Below are positions 1 through 9,702 of a stretch of 39,174 nt of DNA, piece after piece (the first letter of the stretch is position 1; each line of letters begins with the position of its first letter). The DNA is from Planctomycetota bacterium (lineage in GTDB: Bacteria > Planctomycetota > Planctomycetia > Pirellulales > Pirellulaceae): positions 1 to 39,174 of the forward strand of contig JAPLNL010000103.1 in the NCBI GenBank assembly GCA_026692905.1, read 5' to 3'. Made by a program: the position numbers and the translations under genes. The notes below the pieces were generated by a model. It was not told where the DNA came from, searched no databases, and was given only the letters and a program-made list of their open reading frames with translations.

Positions 1-2
1 GC

Positions 3-248
3 TTAGCACGACGCGCAAGCTAGTGAATCAACCATCCAATTCACTACCCTAGCACGACGCGCAAGCTAGTGAATCAACTATCCAATTCACTACCTTAGCA
101 CGACGCGCAAGCTAGTGAATCAACCATCCAATTCACTACCTTAGCACGACGCGCAAGCTAGTGAATCAACCATCCAATTCACTACCTTAGCACGACGCGC
201 AAGCTAGTGAATCAACTATCCAATTCACTAGCTTGCGCGTCGTGCTAA
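3..248. repeat. 46-bp tandem repeat array (5 units) closed by an inverted half unit
   Basis: Five head-to-tail 46-bp units start at 3, 49, 95, 141 and 187. They are almost identical; the visible differences are C for T at 49 and a C/T alternation in the spacer (caaccatcc or caactatcc). Each unit contains the core GCACGACGCGCAAGC and an internal inverted repeat, TAGTGAAT-N10-ATTCACTA. After the fifth unit the core appears inverted, so 187-212 and 223-248 form a perfect 26-bp stem around a 10-nt loop. The array begins at or beyond the window edge, so its full length is unknown. The same core recurs near 12700-12780 and, diverged, near 36461. It lies downstream of the groEL terminator and probably has no coding role. 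Confidence 0.93.
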
Positions 249-288
249 CGGTATTGAAACCCGCCGCCTGCCTTACCAACGCAGCCGT

Positions 289-318
289 AAAAAAACCTCG
301 GTACGAGACCGAGGTTTC
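289..318 (-). terminator. Rho-independent terminator of groES-groEL
   Basis: On the minus strand a 10-bp perfect stem (arms 308-317 and 293-302, AAACCTCGGT and its complement) with a 5-nt loop is followed by a run of U residues (A289-A295 on the plus strand). It lies about 30 nt past the groEL stop codon, as expected for the end of this operon. Confidence 0.85.
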
Positions 319-347
319 TTTTTCATGCATCACCTGAAGGTGGTGTC

Positions 348-2354
<2,007 letters not shown>

Positions 2355-2584
2355 TGAACGGAACTCCATGCGTAAAAGAGGGAACTAGTTTTGTGGATCG
2401 GTTAGGTGCAAAACGCCAAAACGGCATTGCACAGGTGAAGTCCGCCCAAAGAGCAATTTTCGTGCCATAATCAAAATTCAGAAAACTCGGATTGGGCATT
2501 CCTCGAAGAAAATTGCGGAATGGCGTTGTTCTGATGAGGGACTCTGTCCAGAATATTAGGACAAATTGTGCCTGAGAATTTACA

Positions 2585-3436
2585 ATGAAAGTGGAAAACA
2601 TGCCTATCCGAGTCGCCTGCCAATGTGGACAAAGCTTAAACGTTCCCGACACGATGGCGGGAAAGACGGGGAAGTGTCCAAAGTGCCAACAGGTGATTCG
2701 AATACCTGCGGCGGGCGGTGCAGCCTCGCCGCAATCAGGGGCTCCTATTGGCAAGTCTGCCAAGGCTGGGACAACCGCGGCTCCGGCCCAGGCGAATGCG
2801 ATGGCTAATTTGTTAGATGCTGCGGGCATTGTCCAAAAGACAGGTACATTTTGCCCGAGTTGCGACCAGGCTTCGAAACCGGGCGCGGTATTGTGCACCC
2901 ACTGTGGCTATAACTTTGCGGAGGGGACCAAGGTCGAGGGGCACAAATCGCTTGAGAAAAAGCAGTTTGGCAATAAAAACTTGAACCATGCCGTCGAAAT
3001 GATGGCTCGAGATGAGTCAACGCAAAAGCGGATGCTAGAAACGGGACTTCCATGGTGGACGATAGCGGCCTCCTTGATTGGGCTTTTGATTTTCCTGGGC
3101 GGAGCGCTGATCAAAAAAGATGAGGGACAGACTGGCAAACGCTCAACCATTCCCATTTTGGCAAAAATTCAAGCGGCGGATTGGTTGCCCGTGATGGCGG
3201 CGTCGGCTGGTGTAGGACTCATGTTTGTGGCAATTTTCGCCCAGTTTGCAGTCCTCTTTACTGCGTTTTTTGAGTCGGCCAAGCAAGGATTGCTTTGCAT
3301 GTTTGTACCGTTCTACATCATCTTTTATATGTTTTCTCGGATAAGGTCGCATAAACTATTTACCACGGTGGTCATCCTTTGGTTAACCTCTATCTTGGCA
3401 GGTGTGATGCTAGGGTATTCGCTGCCAAAAATTTAG
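2585..3436 (+). CDS. Zinc-ribbon, multi-pass membrane protein
   Basis: The 283-residue protein starts with a four-cysteine zinc ribbon (CQC near residues 13-15 and CPKC near 31-34). A second one follows (CPSC near 93-96, CTHC near 108-111), and then a charged linker. The C-terminal half has about four hydrophobic segments (near residues 157-176, 200-232, 238-254 and 260-280). The arrangement is common among uncharacterised planctomycete membrane proteins; a specific role cannot be assigned. A second in-frame ATG at 2600 (MPIRVACQCG) begins exactly at the conserved ribbon and may be the true start. The gene diverges from groES and lies 22 nt before the next gene, so the two may be cotranscribed. 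Confidence 0.85.
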   Translation: MKVENMPIRVACQCGQSLNVPDTMAGKTGKCPKCQQVIRIPAAGGAASPQSGAPIGKSAKAGTTAAPAQANAMANLLDAAGIVQKTGTFCPSCDQASKPGAVLCTHCGYNFAEGTKVEGHKSLEKKQFGNKNLNHAVEMMARDESTQKRMLETGLPWWTIAASLIGLLIFLGGALIKKDEGQTGKRSTIPILAKIQAADWLPVMAASAGVGLMFVAIFAQFAVLFTAFFESAKQGLLCMFVPFYIIFYMFSRIRSHKLFTTVVILWLTSILAGVMLGYSLPKI

Positions 3437-3458
3437 TGGCTTTCTTAAGGGGGCAATA

Positions 3459-4148
3459 ATGTCGCAATTTCTTCACCGGTGGTACGCATCGAGCTCTTGC
3501 CGTCGTCTGATTTGCATGATTTCTATTGGTGTTTTCGGGCATCTGCTGGTTGGTAGTGCGAAGGCACAGGTTGTTCAGATCCCGACGGTCGGCACTTTCT
3601 CGCTCCAAACAAGTGTTGTGGTTCCGGATTCAGGCTCTGCGTATTTGGGTGGCAGCCAACGTGGAGCCGTCGGGAGCAATTCGCTCGGACCTGGTTCGAT
3701 TGCACGAGGGGCAACTCAAACCTCGGCGGGTGCTTCGGTCCATGCGACGATTATCGACCTGAACGAACTAGATTTGATGATCCGTTCGCAAGCGGGAAGC
3801 AAACCGACGGTGCCGGACTTGGTTTCCATTCGATCGAAACCACCGCAATATTCATTGAAGCAAAATGGGACAAATATCAAAAACGCGGAATACGAATATC
3901 TTGCAGCTCTTTCCCATTCGGAAAACACCGCTCCCGACAGGGTGAGTTCGGATTCCAGTTATTACCTTTCGTTGGCAAACGATGCCAGGCAGCAGCGACA
4001 CTGGGCAGCTGTGGAGCTCTACTACAAACTTGCTTGGGAAAGTCTTCCAGTAGCAAGACGGCAAAGCGTTTTGAAAACCCTCATGGAAGCTCGCAGTAAG
4101 CCGGAGGTCGATTCAAAAAACGAAAAGCCTAAGTCGTCTGCAAAATAG
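3459..4148 (+). CDS. Secreted protein of unknown function
   Basis: The 229-residue protein has a long but convincing Sec signal: basic residues (CRR), a hydrophobic core ICMISIGVFGHLLVG, and a probable cleavage after SAKA near residue 36. The mature part is rich in Ser and Gly. It contains TSVVVPDSGSAYLGG, which resembles the VPDGGTILLGG strand motif of the secretin encoded at 29333-32899. The C-terminal third (DARQQRHWAAVELYYKLAWE) looks helical, perhaps a single TPR-like hairpin, and the tail is Lys-rich. AAGGGGG lies 7 nt before the ATG and fixes the start. No function is recognised; export to the periplasm is inferred. Confidence 0.8.
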   Translation: MSQFLHRWYASSSCRRLICMISIGVFGHLLVGSAKAQVVQIPTVGTFSLQTSVVVPDSGSAYLGGSQRGAVGSNSLGPGSIARGATQTSAGASVHATIIDLNELDLMIRSQAGSKPTVPDLVSIRSKPPQYSLKQNGTNIKNAEYEYLAALSHSENTAPDRVSSDSSYYLSLANDARQQRHWAAVELYYKLAWESLPVARRQSVLKTLMEARSKPEVDSKNEKPKSSAK

Positions 4149-4351
4149 TTGCGCCCGCGTATTCGATAGCACCCGTTCGCAAACACGCGTATCGCAGCCC
4201 AAAAAAGACTTGAGTGAAACGGCCGAAAACTTTGCCGCGGATCGATGGTAGGAATCGCCACAAATGCGATAGCTTCGCCACAACTTTCCAATTCAAGTTA
4301 TCTTATTCACAACCTTTCTTTCTGTCTGTCGAATCCATTCAAAGAATTTTC

Positions 4352-6712
4352 GTGAATACTCCAGTCGTTCTAGCCAATACTTCCGAATCGTCCACGCTCC
4401 CAACCGGTTTCAAAAGCGAACTAGCTGCCCAACTGCAATCGGGCGAAGAAATCCTTGCATGGCTTGAACCTAACCTCGACGCCAAGTTGTGTTTTGGTAG
4501 TGGAATGGTGGTTCTTACGAATCGCGGTGTCATCTCTCGGCAGCCAACCCCGCCCGGCACACAGCTCGCACCGTTGCTTCGCTGGGATTTGTCGGATGTT
4601 CGCGAAATCAAAAAGCTCGATCGTGTTGGACTCGGGGTCCTGGAACTTGTAGGAGAAAAACGTTTACTTCAAGCGTGGCGTTTTACTGCCGGTCACAGCA
4701 CGGAAGCCGCCTCGCTGTCCGCGAAGTTCAAACTCGTCAAGGCGGGTAAATCCGAAGAAGATGAAGTGTCGGCATCGATCTGCCCATCTTGCGGAGGGAC
4801 CATGCTGGTGGGTCAAATGGTCTGCAGCAATTGCGCACCAACGCCAGCGCCAGATACCAATCGCTCCCTATGGCGTCTAACTCGATTCGCTAAACCGCGC
4901 GCGTCGATGATCATGTTAGGCTTTTTGTTAACGTTTCTGAGTACCGCCGCAACGTTCTTGCCGCCTATATTGACAGCGCGTTTGGTTGACCGAGTTCTCG
5001 TGCCTTACGAAGCAGCCAGAGTTAATTCCGAAAAGCTAGCTGAAGTCGCTGCAAAAAATGGGACCGCTGAAGCAATTGCCGCAGCTCGGTTGGCTGCTGC
5101 TGATGCAACATTAGCACTAGCGGACTTTCGACTTGTTCCGTGGCTTCTAGTTGCCTTGCTTCTGTCTGCTCTACTCAGTTGGGCATTAGCTTGGGCCAAG
5201 ACCTATGCGCTCGCTTCTGTCAGCGAACACATTAGCGCTGATTTGCGGAATGCTACCTATTCGCATCTTCAAAAGTTGTCTCTTGAGTTCTACGGCGGCA
5301 AACGAACTGGGGATCTCATTTCACGTATCAGCAGTGATACACAACGCATTTGCGATTTTCTCTCGATTAGTCTGGTCGACTTCGCAACCGACATTTTGAT
5401 GATCGGCTTTACTGCGGTTGTTTTGTTTTTATGGGACCCTATGCTCGCCCTCTTTGGCTTATTGCCTTTTCCATTCATCGCATGGGCTGTTGCACGGGTC
5501 CAGAGCAAAATTCGTATGGGATTCGCGCGGGGAAGCGCTGCTTGGGCTGAGATGGTGAATGTCCTGGCGGATACTATCCCCGGTATTCGAGTTGTCAAAG
5601 CCTTCGCTCAGGAAAATCGTGAAGTAGATAGATTCAAACAGAGCAACGATCATGTGCTGGATGCGAACAATCGAGTCAATCGTCTTTGGGCTGCGTTTTC
5701 ACCAATCATCACTCTCTTGACCGACCTCGGACTTCTTGTCGTTTGGGGCTTTAGCGCCTATCAAGTTTCCAATGGGGCGATCACGATTGGGGCTCTCTAC
5801 TTGTTCGTGAACCGAATTGGAACGCTTTACGGTCGACTCGATGACATGAGCCGTCTGCTCGCCAATTCCCAACGAACGGCCGCTGCCACCAACCGCATCT
5901 TTGAAATCTTAGATCGTGTCCCAAGCGTCTCCGAGCCGCAAAAACCCGTGCATCCCGGGCGTGTTCAAGGCCGCGTCACATTGAACGACTTGACGTTCCG
6001 GTACGGCTCACGACAAGTGATTCACAACGTAAGTCTGCAAATACAACCAGGCGAAATGATCGGCTTAGTCGGCCCTAGCGGAGCTGGAAAGAGCACTCTT
6101 GTCAATCTCGTTTGCCGTTTCTATGACGTCAGCGGAGGCGCTATTTTAGTCGATGGAATCGACATTCGCTCGTTTCCGATCACGGAATATCGGAGCAACA
6201 TCGGGATCGTTTTGCAAGAACCATTCCTGTTCTTTGGGTCCATCGCGGAGAACATCGCCTATGGTCGACCGGATGCGACTCGCGAGCAAGTGATCGCGGC
6301 AGCCAGAGCCGCCAAAGCCCACGACTTCATCTTGAAGCTCACTGATGGCTACGATTCGCTCGTCGGCGAACGAGGCCAATCGCTATCCGGTGGCGAGCGT
6401 CAGCGAATCTCTATCGCGAGAGCACTGCTAACAGATCCGAGAATTCTGATTCTTGACGAAGCCACTTCGGCGGTAGACACAGAAACGGAACGAGAGATTC
6501 AAGAAGCGTTGGATGTTTTGGTTCAAGGGCGGACGACGATTGCCATTGCGCACCGGATCAGTACGCTTCGCAAAGCCAATCGCATCATCGTGCTCGAAAA
6601 AGGCCGAATCACCGAAGTTGGAAATCACGAAGAGTTGTTGCGATTGGGCGGAACCTATTCGAGGCTAAACCACGCGCAACGCCAGATCAATTTGCACGAA
6701 GAAGCGAGCTAA
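4352..6712 (+). CDS. ABC exporter, fused permease-ATPase with N-terminal module and zinc ribbon
   Basis: This is an inner-membrane half-transporter of the exporter (MsbA/LmrA) type. From the proposed GTG start the order is: an about 130-residue soluble module (GEEILAWLEPNLD, VLTNRGVISR); a zinc ribbon CPSC-N10-CSNC near 144-161; a six-helix transmembrane domain from about 180 to 500; and a nucleotide-binding domain. That domain has Walker A GPSGAGKS (~574), Q-loop VLQEP, signature LSGGERQ (~678), Walker B ILILDEATSA (~698) and the H-loop histidine (AIAHR, ~734). All ATPase motifs are intact. The open frame reaches a GTG at 4214, but its first 46 codons look noncoding; neither start has a strong ribosome site. 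Substrate unknown. Its stop codon lies inside the left end of a palindromic element. Confidence 0.9.
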   Translation: MNTPVVLANTSESSTLPTGFKSELAAQLQSGEEILAWLEPNLDAKLCFGSGMVVLTNRGVISRQPTPPGTQLAPLLRWDLSDVREIKKLDRVGLGVLELVGEKRLLQAWRFTAGHSTEAASLSAKFKLVKAGKSEEDEVSASICPSCGGTMLVGQMVCSNCAPTPAPDTNRSLWRLTRFAKPRASMIMLGFLLTFLSTAATFLPPILTARLVDRVLVPYEAARVNSEKLAEVAAKNGTAEAIAAARLAAADATLALADFRLVPWLLVALLLSALLSWALAWAKTYALASVSEHISADLRNATYSHLQKLSLEFYGGKRTGDLISRISSDTQRICDFLSISLVDFATDILMIGFTAVVLFLWDPMLALFGLLPFPFIAWAVARVQSKIRMGFARGSAAWAEMVNVLADTIPGIRVVKAFAQENREVDRFKQSNDHVLDANNRVNRLWAAFSPIITLLTDLGLLVVWGFSAYQVSNGAITIGALYLFVNRIGTLYGRLDDMSRLLANSQRTAAATNRIFEILDRVPSVSEPQKPVHPGRVQGRVTLNDLTFRYGSRQVIHNVSLQIQPGEMIGLVGPSGAGKSTLVNLVCRFYDVSGGAILVDGIDIRSFPITEYRSNIGIVLQEPFLFFGSIAENIAYGRPDATREQVIAAARAAKAHDFILKLTDGYDSLVGERGQSLSGGERQRISIARALLTDPRILILDEATSAVDTETEREIQEALDVLVQGRTTIAIAHRISTLRKANRIIVLEKGRITEVGNHEELLRLGGTYSRLNHAQRQINLHEEAS

Positions 6713-6856
6713 GCACTTCGGCATGAGTCTTCAAGTGAAATAAACCTTTAGCCGATGGGCGCTAGCTAGCCCCGGTTTTTCACTCGACAATCGTCGAGAA
6801 CCGGGGCTAGCGCCCATCGGCTAATGAATACGAAAAACAAATGCGGATGTGCTTAG
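6709..6856. repeat. Palindromic MITE-like element with inverted ends; also a strong hairpin
   Basis: The ends CTAAGCACTTCGGCAT (6709-6724) and ATGCGGATGTGCTTAG (6841-6856) are inverted copies with two mismatches. Inside is a long stem: 6748-6777 pairs with 6799-6824 except for a 4-nt CTAG duplication, and the loop holds a further small stem, CTCGAC-AATC-GTCGAG. It fills the space between the convergent ABC exporter and M16 protease genes and probably ends both transcripts. The TAA stop of the exporter (6710-6712) is part of the left end. A second element with the same ends lies at 24373-24464. Confidence 0.8.
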
Positions 6857-6875
6857 TGCCACTGAGTCTCCCTTA

Positions 6876-9617
6876 TTACTTCGGGTTGCTGACTCCTTTG
6901 AAATCGCCAGCAGTGACCACCACGAGTTTCTTTTGATTGAGTAGTTTCTTGAGAACAGCATCGACAGAATTCTTGGTCAGTGCCTTTACGTTTTGCTGAC
7001 GACGCGACAGGAACGATTCGTCGCGATTTGCCTCTTGATACTGATGGAGCGTTGACAGCAACTGCGAATCGTTGCTGAGCATTTCTTCTAGCTGTTTCAA
7101 GTAGCTTGTCCTCGCCGATTCGATTTCCTCTTGAGTAACTCCGTTCTTCATGAAATCATCGAAGACTTCGTCGATCGTCTTTACCAGTCGGTCCCGGTTG
7201 GTTGGATTGGTGATAGCAAAGGTCATGAAGATCGCGGAACGATCTAAAGATTTGGCGATAAATTGGCTGCCGACGCCATAAGACAGGCCCTCTTGCTCGC
7301 GGACTCGTTCTCCCAACCGACTGGCTAATGAGCCGCCACCTAGAATATCATTCGCAATGTACAGTGCCTCCCAGTCTGGATCGTCCGAGCGAATTTCCAA
7401 ATTGGTAGCGGCCATCAAGACTGCGTTTTCTTTGTCGGGGGTCTCGATCGAGATCGTCTCGGGTTGAACATTGAGGTAGGGCTTTGCGATTCGAGTATAA
7501 GCTTCCGAGGATTTCCACCCAGCCATCATGGCGTTGAGTTGTTTCAGTGCGAGTTCTTTTTCAAACGCTCCCACAACCGTAATCTCGCCATTATCGCCGG
7601 AAAGAAAACGTTTGTAGAGTTCGCGCAGATCGGTAACTTGAACTGCCTCCAAACGCTTGAGGCTTTCCTCGGTGGTTGGAACATAGTGGATGTTTGTCGC
7701 AGGAACCGGAGCTAGTTTGCGAGACAGCGCGACTTGAGCTAGGTAATTCGGATCGGTTTGGGCTGACTCAATCTCGGAAAATTTCTTGGTGATGAGCAAT
7801 CCAAATTCATCATTTGGGAAGGTCGGGTGTCGGAGAATTTCCGTCAGGAGTTCGATCGTTTCAGAAAACTTTTTCTTTCGACCTGTGACTTGAAACGTAA
7901 CCGCACCGGTCTCGCTGCTCACTATGCATTCAGCTTGAAGCTCGTCCAATTTGTCCTTCAAGGTAGCTTCGGTGTACTTTTCGGTACCCATCAACCACGC
8001 GTCTCCGAGCAACTTTCCGGCTTGAAGATTTCTCTCCGTACCAAGGCTCTTTTCGTTGCCGAACCGCAGCGTCAACTTCAAGTAGAAACGATCCCCCCGC
8101 ACTTGTTTGGGTAGCAACGCATACTTAAGACCGGACTCCAATTTCCCGCGGAAAGTTCGGGATTTTATATTTTCAGCGGTCGGCTCAAACACTTCCCCTT
8201 GGGATACCGAATCGCGACCTGTATAGCCGGAAACGAGCGATTCGATTTTCGGACGTTGGCCGATCACAGAACGATCTGGTTCTGGTGTTGGAACGAAGAT
8301 ACCGGTCGTTCGGTTGCTGTCCTTAAAGTAGAGTTCGGCAACGCGTTTCACATCCTCCGTCTTGACCATTTCGATGCGATCGCGATCCAAAAAGAACAAT
8401 CGCCAATCGCCATAAGCCACCCAATTGCTCAACTCATAAGCAAAGGTACCAGTATTGGTTTGGGCGTTTTCTTTTTGGTTGATCAATTCTCGAATGGCTC
8501 GCGCTAGTTCTTCCTCGGTGATTCCGTCTTTGACGATGCCATGAAAAATCTTGCTCAACGATTCACGCACCGCCTCGACTGGCACGTCTCGATTGACTTG
8601 AATCAAACAGCCAAAGATGCCCGGGTCGTAACCTGTTTGATGCATGGACGTCACGGCGGACGCTTGTCGCGTTTTCACGAGACTTTGGTAGAGTCGACCG
8701 CTTGGCTCGGTTCCCAAGATGTGTTCAAGCACCTTTAAGGGCGCTGAGTCTGCGTGCGCCATAGCCGGAACGTGATAGCCAACGCCCACCAAGCCGACAT
8801 CGCCAACGCGATTGAGGTACACGATGCGTTCGCCATCCTGAGTGGGTTCCACTGTATATGTTTGTTCGAGAGGAATACTGAGTTTCTCGATTGAGCCAAA
8901 GTGCTCCATGGCAGCCGACAAAGCTTTCTCGGGATCGAACTTGCCAGCGACGATTAGAACAATGTTGTCAACGCGGTAGTATTTCTTGTAAAAAGCTCGA
9001 AGCCGATTCACGGGAACCCGTTCGATATCGACACGATTGCCGATAACGCTTTTTCCATAGTTATGCCATTCGTATGCATTGGCCATAATGCGTTGCAAAA
9101 GGATATCGTTGGGTGAATCTTCTCCCGATTCAAATTCATTGCGTACGACTGTCATTTCCGAAAACAGATCCTCGCCGCGAATGAAGCAATTACTCAATCG
9201 ATCGGCTTCCATTGCGATCGTCCAGTCTAGATTTTCGTCTGTCGCTGGCAGTGTTTCGTAATAGTTGGTTCGGTCGTAATCGGTCGTGCCGTTCATATCG
9301 AGAACCCCTCGCTCCTTGAGTTCCTTGTCGAGATCTCCGTGGGTTGGCGTTCCTTTGAAGAGCATATGCTCCAACAAGTGGGCCATCCCCGCTTCGCCGT
9401 ATCCCTCATGACGCGATCCGACCAGGACAGTCATGTTCACCGTAATGCTGTTGGAGGACTCGTCGGGAACAAGAAGGACTCGGCAATTGTTGGGTAAAAG
9501 GTATTCGGAGATCCCCTCAACTTCGGCGGTCTTCTTGTAGGAAGTTTCAGTAGCCTGTGCGAAAAGGAGTCCCGAGGCCATGGCTAACAGGGAAAAAGCA
9601 ATTGTTTTCAGAATCAT
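6876..9617 (-). CDS. M16 family zinc metalloprotease (pitrilysin/insulinase-like), secreted
   Basis: The 913-residue protein has a signal peptide (MILKTIAFSLLAMASGLLFAQA) and two M16 modules. The first contains the inverted zinc motif HLLEH (H80, E83, H84). The third ligand, E161 in NEFESGEDSP, lies 77 residues after H84, the standard M16 spacing, so the enzyme should be active. The second module (from about residue 490; GSLASRLGERVREQEGLSYGVGSQF near the end) lacks the motif, as is normal for the non-catalytic half that closes the clam-shell. Such enzymes degrade peptides in the periplasm. The membrane-protein gene lies 85 nt upstream on the same strand and may be cotranscribed. Confidence 0.93.
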   Translation of the reverse strand: MILKTIAFSLLAMASGLLFAQATETSYKKTAEVEGISEYLLPNNCRVLLVPDESSNSITVNMTVLVGSRHEGYGEAGMAHLLEHMLFKGTPTHGDLDKELKERGVLDMNGTTDYDRTNYYETLPATDENLDWTIAMEADRLSNCFIRGEDLFSEMTVVRNEFESGEDSPNDILLQRIMANAYEWHNYGKSVIGNRVDIERVPVNRLRAFYKKYYRVDNIVLIVAGKFDPEKALSAAMEHFGSIEKLSIPLEQTYTVEPTQDGERIVYLNRVGDVGLVGVGYHVPAMAHADSAPLKVLEHILGTEPSGRLYQSLVKTRQASAVTSMHQTGYDPGIFGCLIQVNRDVPVEAVRESLSKIFHGIVKDGITEEELARAIRELINQKENAQTNTGTFAYELSNWVAYGDWRLFFLDRDRIEMVKTEDVKRVAELYFKDSNRTTGIFVPTPEPDRSVIGQRPKIESLVSGYTGRDSVSQGEVFEPTAENIKSRTFRGKLESGLKYALLPKQVRGDRFYLKLTLRFGNEKSLGTERNLQAGKLLGDAWLMGTEKYTEATLKDKLDELQAECIVSSETGAVTFQVTGRKKKFSETIELLTEILRHPTFPNDEFGLLITKKFSEIESAQTDPNYLAQVALSRKLAPVPATNIHYVPTTEESLKRLEAVQVTDLRELYKRFLSGDNGEITVVGAFEKELALKQLNAMMAGWKSSEAYTRIAKPYLNVQPETISIETPDKENAVLMAATNLEIRSDDPDWEALYIANDILGGGSLASRLGERVREQEGLSYGVGSQFIAKSLDRSAIFMTFAITNPTNRDRLVKTIDEVFDDFMKNGVTQEEIESARTSYLKQLEEMLSNDSQLLSTLHQYQEANRDESFLSRRQQNVKALTKNSVDAVLKKLLNQKKLVVVTAGDFKGVSNPK

Positions 9618-9702
9618 GGAGCAAAAATAGGAATGGGGGTTCTTCGGAAATTGGATTGTTACTGTGCATCATACCAAAAACGCGATTGAGTTCACGAGGT
9701 AT

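Noticed and set aside
3-248. Possible CRISPR array in the repeated region at the window start
   Set aside because: The whole 46-bp unit is repeated without unique spacers, and no cas gene is present.
2355-2584. CIRCE heat-shock operator upstream of groES
   Set aside because: No TTAGCACTC-N9-GAGTGCTAA pattern was found. A weak TGTCC-N9-GGACA at 2545-2563 is too short to call an operator.
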